Positions 1 to 8,600 of a stretch of DNA of 12,654 nt are shown here, in pieces. Both the position numbers and the translations under genes were made by a program. The notes below the pieces were generated by a model, which was not told where the DNA came from, searched no databases, and saw only the letters and a program-made list of their open reading frames with translations. Location of the stretch: positions 2,516-15,169 of the forward strand of contig NW_014012337.1 of NCBI RefSeq assembly GCF_000611645.1, in the 5' to 3' direction. How positions within the stretch are numbered: position 1 is the stretch's first letter; each line of letters begins with the position of its first letter. The DNA comes from Monoraphidium neglectum (Eukaryota > Chlorophyta > Chlorophyceae > Sphaeropleales > Selenastraceae).

Positions 1-178
1 CCCGCCGCCCCTGTGCCCCGCCCATCACCGTTGACCATTCGGCGCGCGCACACAGAGCCCGCCGGCGCGTTTGTGCGCCCAACACCGCCCTTGGACGCCG
101 CGCTTCGCACTGCTCTGTGAACAAGAGCGCGCGGGTGCGACTGGGGTCGATTTGCGGCCCTCGGATGCCCGCCCGTGC

Positions 179-206
179 GCGGGCTGCGGCCCCACGCGCA
201 GCCCGC
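179..206. repeat. Perfect 10-bp hairpin, 8-nt loop
   Basis: GCGGGCTGCG (179-188) is followed after 8 nt by its exact reverse complement CGCAGCCCGC (197-206). It is the leftmost of a series of strong hairpins in this block. Confidence 0.75.
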
Positions 207-518
207 CCTGCCGGGTGTGATGCCTGGCCCCGATTTTCCCACTGTCCGTGGTCAGCACTATCCCTCCCGGCCCCAACCGGTCGGCGGTTCGAAGAAGCAT
301 GTGGTGCGTGTTGGTCAGGCTGCGCGGGGCGTGCGGCCCCCCTTGTGCCTCGGCATTTCAATATGCACCGCGCCCGCACGCCACTGTCCGCAGCGCAGCT
401 CGCGCTGGCCCGTTCGGCCTCCTGGCCCCCGGGCCCGCCGCCTTAGCCGGCGCTCTCCCCAGTTGCCGCCTGGCCCCCCTGTCTCCCCCCCCCTGCAGCG
501 CTGGCGGCCCGCGCGGCC

Positions 519-545
519 GCGCGCGCACGGCACCCGTGCGCGCGC
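519..545. repeat. Perfect 12-bp hairpin, 3-nt loop
   Basis: Bases 519-530 pair perfectly with 534-545 around the loop CAC. The distal part of each arm is alternating GC, so the stem could also pair in shifted registers; the central CACGG/CCGTG pairing fixes the register. A second, 6-bp hairpin (CCTGCT 571-576, AGCAGG 584-589) lies just beyond. Confidence 0.75.
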
Positions 546-651
546 CCGCCCGTGCCACGCGAAGGGCAGCCCTGCTGCGCGAAAGCAGGCGCCCCGCGCA
601 ACGCGCACCGCTCCGCCCCTCCGCCTCCCCGCACTGTGTTTTCCCGACCCG

Positions 652-681
652 CCGCCGCGCGCGCGGCGGAGGCATATGCCT
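652..681. repeat. Two abutting perfect palindromes (18 bp and 12 bp)
   Basis: 652-669 is a perfect 18-bp palindrome (CCGCCGCGC then GCGCGGCGG). It is followed with no gap by the perfect 12-bp palindrome AGGCATATGCCT at 670-681. Neither has a loop, so they would act as cruciforms or as dyad binding sites. Confidence 0.8.
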
Positions 682-682
682 T

Positions 683-723
683 GAGGGTGCGCGCGCGGCG
701 CCGTCGCCCGCGCGCGCTCCCTC
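683..723. repeat. 16-bp stem hairpin with one mismatch
   Basis: 683-698 pairs with 708-723, with a single T-T mismatch (688/718) and a 9-nt loop. The outer five pairs (GAGGG with CCCTC) are not simple CG alternation, which supports a real dyad. It begins one base after the 12-bp palindrome. Confidence 0.75.
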
Positions 724-743
724 TGGAAGAAATGAACCCTCAT

Positions 744-804
744 CCCGGGCCAGTGGACTCTTTTCACACGGGGCCCGGGAACTGCATCACACAGTTCCCG
801 GCCC
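744..804. repeat. 10-bp hairpin extended to 13 bp, with a competing alternative stem
   Basis: CCGGGAACTG (775-784) and CAGTTCCCGG (792-801) pair perfectly around a 7-nt loop. With a one-base bulge the stem gains three more G-C pairs (771-773 with 802-804). Part of the left arm, GGCCCGGG (772-779), can instead pair with CCCGGGCC (744-751), so two folds exclude each other. Confidence 0.7.
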
Positions 805-868
805 AGCCGCCTGCGCATAAAACTATCCATCACTACACCTGTAACACACATTGCAACGGCCGGCATCA

Positions 869-906
869 GGCGAGGTGGGCGCGAGGCGGGGCGCGAGGCG
901 GGGCGC
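869..906. repeat. Short tandem repeat, 12-bp unit
   Basis: CGCGAGGCGGGG occurs at 880-891 and 892-903, preceded by the degenerate copy GCGAGGTGGG and followed by a partial CGC. Confidence 0.75.
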
Positions 907-1263
907 AAATTGACGCAAACGGCCGGTTGTGGGGCAGGTGTGGCAGGCACGCCACCTGGGGCGGCGCGCCTGTGCAGGCGCTGCTGCAGGCGCGGAGCGC
1001 ATGAGCGGGCTGACCGGGTGCAACCATTGAGAAGCCGTTCTGCCAGGGCGTTGTGGGCGTTTTATAGCTGCTCGGGCAACAGCTGGCGGCGGCGGGGCCG
1101 TGCCCGTGCAAGCACCGCAGCGGCGGCTCTGAGAACGGCTGACGCCTGCTTCGGGCCCCTGTCGTCTCAATTCAGGGGTTTGCAACTTGGAGCGCGATCC
1201 AGTTTCGTCGCCAAGGCGGCAGCGGCGCCTGGTCAGCCGGCGCCGACTGGCAAGGCACTGGTT

Positions 1264-1279
1264 CACGAGCTGACAAACC
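1264..1279 (+). repeat. 16-nt dispersed repeat, copy 1
   Basis: CACGAGCTGACAAACC here is identical to 7384-7399, which lies in intron 3 of the ABCG gene. Flanks are only loosely similar. An exact 16-mer match is not expected by chance in a window this size, so it may be a remnant of a dispersed genomic repeat. Confidence 0.55.
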
Positions 1280-3600
1280 AACACTTGTGTGTGTGGCGAC
1301 ACGCTCTTATTTGCCAGTGGTGTGCACAGCCGGCAGTGGACCCCTGAGCCTTGGTCATTGCGTTGCTGACGTGACACCGTGACTCACCTGCGCCCAGGAG
1401 TCGTGCTTTGTGGCGCTTCTGCACGCGTTGTGTAGTATGAAGCATGTTGGGTAATGCTGAGGCCAGGAACTCCACTACAGTAGGACGTTTCATGTTCAAA
1501 ATGCATCGGTGCGCAGGTGCAGCTTATCTTGACACCAAGGGGGGGTGCGGTGCCATGCTAGGTTGACGGCTTTTGCACCCGCCCTCCCATTCTGTATGTC
1601 CCTCATCGCCGAAACCCTGGACGACTGCCCCACCATTCGCTCGCGTCCATATGACTACAGCGCATGTTGCTTGGCAGGGCGGCCTTTGGGCGACTGGAGA
1701 GTCACAACCGGACCCTGTGCCGGAGACAGCCCTGCAGCTGCTGCACCAGAAGCTGCGCCTCCTCGGCAGACCTGGTGCAGCAACCCTCGCACTCTTTGAC
1801 TGCCCGCTCCCCACGCCCGGCACCGCAACCGTCGCGCGAGCCGAGTTCCCCGTGAACCTCCGCGGGGCGGGGTCAACCTCAGGAGCCCAGGCCGTACGGT
1901 GTTGTCAGCCGGTGCGAACAGCTCACCAAGTAGGGCAGGTTTCTGCGTGCAGCCGGCATCTGATGTGGGCAACGTGCACAGGCCACCGCAAGTACACCAC
2001 ACTAAGCACGCCTGGCATGGCGGGGCCGCGCACTGCTTGATAAGATGGAACTCAGGTTACCAGTTGAAACAGAGGAGAGCTCCATGCGCGTGTGTGCAGA
2101 AGGGGGTGCGTTGCGGGCACTGTTTGTGGACATTCGCACGACTTACAGCTCGTGTGCAGAGGGCTGGCGATTACCGCAGGGGCAAATGCAGCGCAGCAAG
2201 GGGGGGGGGCACACGCGGACGCAGGCGGGGCTGGACAGGAGGGGTCCTAGCAGCGGCTACGAGGCAGTTTGTGCGTGATTGGAGCGGCCAGCGGGGCGGG
2301 AGGTGCTCTGCAAAGGCTGCGCCGCAACGGCTGCACGACCCATCCGCAAAACCAAGGTGTTTTCGGTCTTGGGACCATGCATGCGCCTTTAACATGTGTT
2401 AGGGAGGTGGAATGCAATCCACACGTGCTATCAGAATGCGTATTGAAGGGCAACTGGGCTGCCCTATGAAACACAAGCATGGTGCTGCAGGTTTTGGATG
2501 TGGATGGCACCTGGAAAATGCCACCTACCGCACACCATGGCAGCAGGAACGGCACCTCGCATGGATGCGTGGTGCTGTTGAGAACAGCAGCTTAGAACTT
2601 TGCAATCCTGGATGAGCATTACGCTGCACCACATCCGGCACAACAACAACTTGCTAAAACCACCGTCTGTGCGTGGTCCACGCATGTGTACGTGTGCAGG
2701 AACCCGTCAGTCACAAAACTCGGCCTTCCAGGCTGCGCCGCTGGAGCGCAACGGTGCGGCAACAATGACATGAAACACTGTGCAGTGGGCCGCGGGCGCG
2801 GCGGCTAGCGGGGCCGCGCTGCGCCCCAGTGGGGACGTGCGCCTGTGAGGCGCGGTTGCGCAGCGCAGGCGTGCACGCGGCACGGCACATCAACGTCAGT
2901 GCCTACAGGAGCATGCCAAGCTTGATCGCAGCAAGTTGTGTGCGGTTTGGCGTTGGGTAGCCCCTGTGCGGCCCCGCCAAATGCACAGAATGAATTGCGC
3001 CCGCGCACAGGGCGGCGGGCGTTTGATTGACCCTGGTTGTAAAGAACAGGAATGACCTCGCTTGACCATGGCCGTTAGGGGGGGGACCATGCGTGCGTCT
3101 CGTTCAGTCAGGTGCATGCCGCCCCGCCTGTCGGTCGCTGCAGCCGGGTTAGGGCCCACTTAGTATAGGCAGCGCAGCGGGAGCAGCGGCCTACAGGCTG
3201 CGTGTGGCAGCCATGCCTCGCTGTGCGCTCGCCTGCAATGTCACTCAAGACCACACCTGACCCCCTCGGTTTCCGGCGCGCTGCGTGTCTTGCCCTGTCA
3301 ACGCAGAAATACGCGGCCACGCGGCTGCGGAAGTGCTTCAGAGCACCCGGGCCCCTGTGCGTGGCGTCAGCAGCCCCGCAGCGGTGCCCACAGCCTTCCT
3401 CGCGCCCCGGCGGTGGCCGACGCAGAAGCACAGGCGCCGCTGCCAGTCCCAGCCACGCAGCAGCAGCCCCACAAAGCAGCGCGGCTGCTTCCACTCAGCA
3501 CGCCCGCTCGGCGATCGGCGCCGCAGCCGTCCGCCGCGCCCGCGGCAGCGGCGGGCGGCGCGGGGGCACCCTAATTCGAGAGCAAGACAGCCCTCGGTGC

Positions 3601-6600
3601 TCATCGCCGCTCCTTGCGGGCCAGCAGCAGCAGCCCCAGGTACGTGCCCGCGTGCACCACCAGCAGGTATGCCACCAGGCCCAGGAGGTACACGTAAGAC
3701 GGTGACGTCATCCCAAAGTACCGCAGGATGGCGTCCATTTCCATGACGCAGCCAGCGCCGGGTGACGCCAGCGCCTTGGCGAACTGAGGGGTTCCAAATA
3801 ATGGGAGAGAGGGGGAGAGCGCGTGGGATGGCTGGGGAAGGAGCGAAGTCGCACGCGCGACGCGGCTGCCTGGTGGTGCATGTGCATGTTCAATAGCCCT
3901 CGAGCGGCGCGGGGGAGACCAGCAGCCGCATGTGAGGGCCGCGCCAGCTGGCCCTCACCAAGGGGCCGTGCAGCTGCGGCGTCGCGGGCAGCAGCCCCCT
4001 GATAGCGTCCACCATGTCCGGCCGCGCCAGCCCCGACGCGCAGCTGAAGACCGCCGCCTCAAACTCGGCCTTCAGGTAGGCAGAGTAAGCAAAGTTGACC
4101 GCGCTGGCGTAGCGGAAGGCGGACAGCCACTGGAAGCGCATGTCGGCGAAACGGATAATGAAATTTGAAAAGTACATGTTGAAGGCGCTCCACACAACTG
4201 CGGGAAAAAGGGCGTTTGTAGGGAGGGGATGACGAGAGCGATAGGCAGCGGAGGTGCAATCCAGCAAGCCCGTGACAATGGGCCGTGACGGAGCGGTGCA
4301 AGGCGTCCAGCCCCTGCATTTGCCGAAGGCTCTCCCATGCCGTGGCGAGGAGCGCGAGTGCGCCCGGATGCGAGAGGGCGGGGCTCACTGGTGAGCAGGA
4401 AGGAGGCGTCCTCGTTGGGCATGATGATGGAGGCCGCGGATTGCAGCTGGAGGTGGGTTTCGGGGTTTGGGGTCGGGGGCGAGACGGTCAGGGCTTGGTG
4501 TCGGAGGTGGGTTAGGCGGTGCGGGGCGGAAGGAGCCCCTAGCAGTCAGCAGGCATGCACAACACTGTGCCTGCAACGGCACTACCCCCCCCCCCCTCCA
4601 GCTGCCTATCGTCTGAGGAACAGCGCCGCCCGTACCGCCCGCCGCACCTGCTGCGCGATGAGGTACAGCAGCACGCTGGCCGCGCCGTTGGTGGCCACAG
4701 AGTAGGTGGACAGCCGCAGCCCGGTCATTCCATAGCAGATCAGGCTGCAGACCTGCAGCGGGACGTGTCAAAGTGGCAAAGTTGACACTCGGCAAGGGCT
4801 GCCCACTGCTGCAAACTAAGCATGACTACACTGTCTGCAGCCAGCGACATGCTGACGAGGGCTGCGGTGATGCGTCGCCCCCGCTGCCAGGCGACTGTGT
4901 CCCTTGAGGCAGCCACCGGGTTGATTGCGCTGAATTGTCACGATAGGCAGCACAAACGGTAGGCCCCACCCTGGTGCTTTGCCGCTGCTGCTGCTGCTGC
5001 TGCTGCCGCTGCCGGTGACGGTGCTGCTGCCGGTGACGGTGCTGTCCCGTCCGCGCAATTCCAGGGCACGCACCAGCACGTTGGCGAGAATGAAGGGCAG
5101 CACCGCCAGAGTCTTGGCAGCGTAGTAGGGGGAGGGGCTGTACAGCCGCGCGCTGATGTCAGCGGTGTAGTGGCGCTTGTCGGCAGCATACAGGCTCATG
5201 TAAACATACCTGTGGGGGGTTGATGGTGCCAGAGTTTGGTGGGGTGAGCAGTTGCAGTTGTGGGAGCACACGGTTTGCTGTTCAAACCGTGGAAATGCGC
5301 GCCCCAGCTGCAGCTAGTGCCTCGTGCCCGCAACCACACACCCAGTCGCACCACCCCAGCGCACTCCCAACTCACGGCATGAGCAAAAACTGCAGCGCCA
5401 TGATGAACAGCACGTTGATGCGGTTGCGCACGCCGTCCACGCCGTCGCCGTCGCCCATCCGCCAGAACACCAGGCCGCACACCACCCCCATGTACGCAAA
5501 CAGCAGCATGCGGCCGGCCACGTCGGCCGGGTTGCGGACAGTGCCCAGCATTTCCCGCCACACCAGCGCCCTGAGGGGGCGGGAGGTCACAACTCAAGTC
5601 AAGATTTGGGCTGGGAGACGGCGGGGCCCACGTACGGCGGCACACTCCGTGCCCTGGGGTGCCTGCTGACCCCTGTTTGCGCGGCGCTGCGGATGTCCTG
5701 TCTCCCACTGCTGCTGCTCACGGGCCGAGCAGGCACCCAGCGCTGTTCGTGCCGCGTGATCGCGTGCAACAAAACAATTGCTGACATACCGATCGCTGGT
5801 TTACGCAGTGGACCCCCAACCTCACCCCCTCACCTGAAGGTGGTCCACCAGCTCGGCCGCCGCCGCTTGTCGGGCAGTCCCGGCCCCGCCCTGCCCCCGC
5901 TGCTGCCGGACACGGGGCTTGTGCTCTCCACGTCGACCGCCACAGTGTGCTTCACCACATCCGGCAGTCCCGCCCGCTCCTCCCGGACCGACCCGTTCGC
6001 CGCCACGACCAGCGCCGCCGGCCGCGCGGCGACCGCCTTGCCGGGCAGGAGGCCGGCCAGCAGCTGCCTGTGCACTGATACGGCTTTGAGCGCGCCGGTG
6101 CCGTTCTCGGCTGAAGCGTGGCCGCAGGTTGCCCTATAGTGGACGGAGAATTTGGCCGCTGCATCCGCCAGCTCCTCGCGGCTGCTGATGGTGTTGCCGC
6201 CGCCCAGCTGGCAACGAGGTTTGTTCAGGCGGCGCGGGACGACGCAGGCGCGTGAGGAAGGCACCCGCATGCCATGCAGATAGATGGCGGTCTGACAGCG
6301 GCGCCGACCTGCCAGACGGTATCACAACCGCTGGGCAGTTGCCTGCCGTTGCATTCACAGAAAATGCACACAAAAACAGAAAACACACACATACACAACA
6401 CACATTCCGCCGTTTCACACACATTGGTATGCAATGCTACCACCAAGCAGCTGGAACACGCCATGCACATCAGAGACGCACTCAGCGCAGATATTCCACT
6501 CATCACAACCCCAAGTCAACCGAGTGAAACCTCTGTCCCTCGCTCCGGCTGCTCAACCCCAAGCTTCTCCTTAGACGACCAGATGCGCCCGACAACCGCA

Positions 6601-8565
6601 AGGCTGCACTCAGCACGCGTGCGCAGGCATCGGCACCCCCACCTGCGGCTTGTTGATGAACCCGACATTGACGAGGTCCATCACCCAGTCGCACGCCGTG
6701 CCGTGCACGTCAGACTGCCACGGCCCCATCCCTATGGACTCGAACCAGTCCACTATCCTGTCGCAGCCGCCGGCGTACAGCAGCATGCCGCCCGACAGGA
6801 GCGAGCACGTGTCGAACGCCGCCCAGACCGCCGCGCGCGGCTGGTGGATCGAAGCGACGATCGTGAGGCCGCTGTCGCGCGCGCGATCGCGCAGGTGCTC
6901 CACCACCGAAAGGGCCGAGCAGCTGTCCAGGCCGCTGGTCGGCTCTGCGGCGCGGCGCGGGGAGTGCCGGGGGCATCGGGCGCGGCGGCGGGGTCGTGAG
7001 GGGCCGGACTCGAATCCGGCGCGGCAAGCGCTCGAGTTGGGGGGCGCCCTCGGCCCCGAGAGAGCCTCTTTGTTGGATAACATATCCAGCTGCAGCCCGT
7101 GCAGTTGCTGCGCTATCGATGCATGCGGCCACCCTAGCATACACCAAATCGTCTAGAAAACCCAGGGGCATTCCGAAATCCTCACCATCCAGGAAGATGA
7201 TGCTCGGCGCCGCCAGGATGCCCACCGCGATCGACACGCGCTTGCGCTCGCCGCCGCTGAGGCCGCGCAGGCAGAGCCCGCCAGGCAGCACGCCGCCCAC
7301 CTGGCGCGGGGGCGTGGCAGCCGGGGAGGCCACAGCTCAAGCAACAGCTGCCGGCGCAGCCCAGCCCCTGCGCAGCATTCACCCACGAGCTGACAAACCC
7401 GCTCCCCCGCCTGCGTCACCACACGCCCTCACACCACCCGCCCTGCTTTGCCAGGGACCCACCAGCGTGTCCCGCGCGTGCAGCATCCCCATGGCCGCCA
7501 GCACCTCGTCGATCCGCTGCGCCGTCTGCTGCTGCGGCGTCCCCCGCGGCAGCGTCAGCGCCGCGTGCAGCGCGCACGTCTCCCCCACCGTCATCGTCGG
7601 CAGGAACGTGTCCTCCTGCGGCACGTACGACACGTGGCGCGCGAAGCTGGCGCCGCGCGCCACGCCGTTGACCGACACCGAGCCGGTCAAGCGCCCGACC
7701 GACTTGCGGGCCGCGAGGATGTCGAGGAGCGTCGACTTGCCCGCGCCACTTGGGCCCATGAGAGCAAACATCTCGTAGGGCCGCGCGACGCCGCTCACAT
7801 CCTGTGGCGCGGCAGGGTGATCGAGCGGGTATACGCGCAGGGGGCAGGCGTCGGTGGGCACGCACGCCGGCCGGGCTTGCTGCAGCCCCTAGGCTCTGAG
7901 GGCTGCAAGCAATGGTGGTTTTTGAGCTCGGCACCCCTGATCAAGGCCATACGAATCACTAGGCAGTGATCCCTTGACAACCCTGGGTCGGCAGGGCAGA
8001 CACCAACGGCAATCGCTGCGCGCGCAAGCCAGCAACTCAATCTGGGCCCTGGCCGGGGGCCGTGCAGGGGCCCCGGCGCACCTGCAGCACCGTCTTGACC
8101 CCGCTCGGCGTATTGTACGCGCAGCCGAGGCCGTCCCACTCCAGCAGCAGCGTGGGGCCGACGTGTTGGTTCTCCCGCCACAGCTCGCCGCTGGTTGGCC
8201 GCGGCAGCGCCACCTTTGGAGCCGCGCCCGCTGCGCGGTGGAGCGCCAAGCACCGCAGGGCGCGTTAAATGCGCCAACGCTTGGAATTTTTTGACTGTGA
8301 CCCCGACCCATTCGCTGTCACCGCGCTTGCGCGTGTTTTGGCATGCATCCTAGCGGCTCAGCGGCTGGGCCTCGGCCACCCGGCGGGTGAGAGCAGCCCC
8401 CCCGGCCACCGCACCTCTCCAGAAGAACAGGGCACCTAACAGCTTGCTCCATAGCTCAGGTGCAAGACGCGCCAGCGCCTTCGCGAGCCAGTAGGCGGAA
8501 AACAAGTGCGCAAAGACAAGGCAGGGCACCCACATCGAAAGCCCTGCCGGGTGAACCTCCGCCAT
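3601..8565 (-). CDS. ABCG (White-Brown) half-size ABC transporter, 12 exons, complete
   Basis: ABCG half-transporters dimerise in membranes and use ATP to export lipids, sterols or small hydrophobic molecules; the substrate here is unknown. Exons, in coding order: 8565-8415, 8230-8082, 7801-7463, 7300-7186, 6944-6643, 6207-5834, 5570-5376, 5209-5074, 4752-4648, 4446-4389, 4197-3959, 3783-3601 (TGA at 3603-3601). Every junction is GT-AG, the phases agree, and the sum is 2346 nt (781 residues). Walker A GPSGAGKS is at about residues 116-123. The Q-loop YVPQED follows, then the signature LSGGERKRV from 227, Walker B IIFLDE ending at Glu252, D-loop SGLD 255-258 and H-loop His285 (SIHQP). The order NBD then TMD is the ABCG order. 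A long Ser/Gly/Ala-rich linker (about 353-470) precedes six membrane segments, near 496-513, 528-548, 575-597, 608-630, 638-656 and 751-776. Residues 11-31 are an extra N-terminal hydrophobic stretch. The ATG at 8565 has A at -3 and G at +4. Family identity is firm; exon 1 and its link to exon 2 are the least certain part. Confidence 0.92.
4585..4596. repeat. Run of 12 C in ABCG intron 9
   Basis: This homopolymer reads as poly-G on the coding strand, within the intron 4447-4647. Confidence 0.8.
4985..5044. repeat. (CTG)7 run and 18-bp tandem duplication in ABCG intron 8
   Basis: CTG repeats seven times at 4985-5005. An 18-bp unit containing CCGGTGACGGTG then occurs twice exactly, at 5009-5026 and 5027-5044. 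On the coding strand the exon 8 frame stays open through it as Ser/Thr/Gly-rich codons (STVTGS repeated) until a stop near 4816. Homology to the family places the splice at 5074/4752, inside membrane segment 3, so I treat this as intron. Confidence 0.8.
7384..7399 (+). repeat. 16-nt dispersed repeat, copy 2 (in ABCG intron 3)
   Basis: This is identical to 1264-1279 and in the same orientation. It lies within the intron spanning 7301-7462. Confidence 0.55.
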
Positions 8566-8570
8566 CGTGC

Positions 8571-8589
8571 TGATAATGAATTATTATCA
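8571..8589. promoter_or_regulatory. Inverted GATA-like repeat between TATA box and start codon
   Basis: TGATAAT (8571-8577) and ATTATCA (8583-8589) form a perfect 7-bp inverted repeat around GAATT. Each arm contains TGATAA, which fits the WGATAR core bound by GATA-type factors. It lies between the TATA box and the ATG of the ABCG gene. The structure is seen directly; a regulatory role is inferred. Confidence 0.4.
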
Positions 8590-8591
8590 AG

Positions 8592-8598
8592 TTTTATA
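8592..8598 (-). promoter_or_regulatory. TATA box of the ABCG gene
   Basis: The minus strand reads TATAAAA here, in an AT-rich island within GC-rich DNA. Its first T lies 33 nt upstream of the A of the ATG at 8565. A normal TATA-to-start distance of about 30 nt would leave a 5' leader of only a few bases. So either the leader is very short, or translation begins at Met11 (8535), or the box is fortuitous. It supports placing the gene start here. Confidence 0.5.
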
Positions 8599-8600
8599 GC

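Larger units (their letters stand above)
1..807. other. Very GC-rich, hairpin-dense stretch without a recognisable gene
   Basis: The frames open here encode only Ala/Arg/Pro-rich low-complexity peptides, as expected where stop codons are scarce, and I call no gene. The stretch carries several long inverted repeats, listed separately. An 8-bp inverted repeat (51-58 with 112-119) also encloses a small stem (64-68 with 75-79). Composition becomes more balanced at about 720-840. It could be the promoter or 5' end of a gene to the left, or a structural repeat region. Confidence 0.5.
808..3600. other. Region without a supported gene; includes the 3' flank of the ABCG gene
   Basis: No open frame here shows a recognisable domain, and I could not assemble exons with agreeing phases. 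The right end, next to 3600, should hold the 3' UTR of the ABCG gene. No TGTAA is visible on the minus strand between 3600 and about 2200; plus-strand TGTAA occurs at 840-844 and 3038-3042. Small repeats: a 12-bp tandem repeat near 869-906 and a run of ten G at 2200-2209. One plus-strand frame (1573-2040) has some coding-like codon choice at about 1650-1860 but no known match. Confidence 0.55.

Noticed and set aside
248..820. 190-codon plus-strand and 211-codon minus-strand frames in the first kilobase
   Set aside because: Both are Ala/Arg/Pro-rich low complexity, overlap each other on opposite strands, and reflect scarcity of stop codons in very GC-rich DNA.
3108..3494. Minus-strand frame beginning with a signal-peptide-like Ala/Leu stretch
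   Set aside because: It starts at GTG, not ATG, in the presumed 3' flank of the ABCG gene. Composition is explained by GC-rich DNA and no domain is recognisable.
5324..6139. 271-codon plus-strand frame, the longest in the window
   Set aside because: It is antisense to ABCG exons 6 and 7 and to the intron between them, and reads as His/Pro/Ser-rich shadow sequence.
7003..7020. tRNA T-arm-like hairpin with TTCGA loop on the minus strand
   Set aside because: The loop is one base short if the stem pairs fully, or the conserved 53-61 pair is lost. No A box, anticodon arm or acceptor stem is visible around it, and it lies inside ABCG intron 4.
8350..8565. Independent 71-residue small membrane protein
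   Set aside because: The frame is real and starts at a good ATG, but a donor inside it (AG|GTGCGG at 8415/8414) joins in phase to the next ABCG exon, which otherwise lacks a start codon. I therefore treat its first part as ABCG exon 1.
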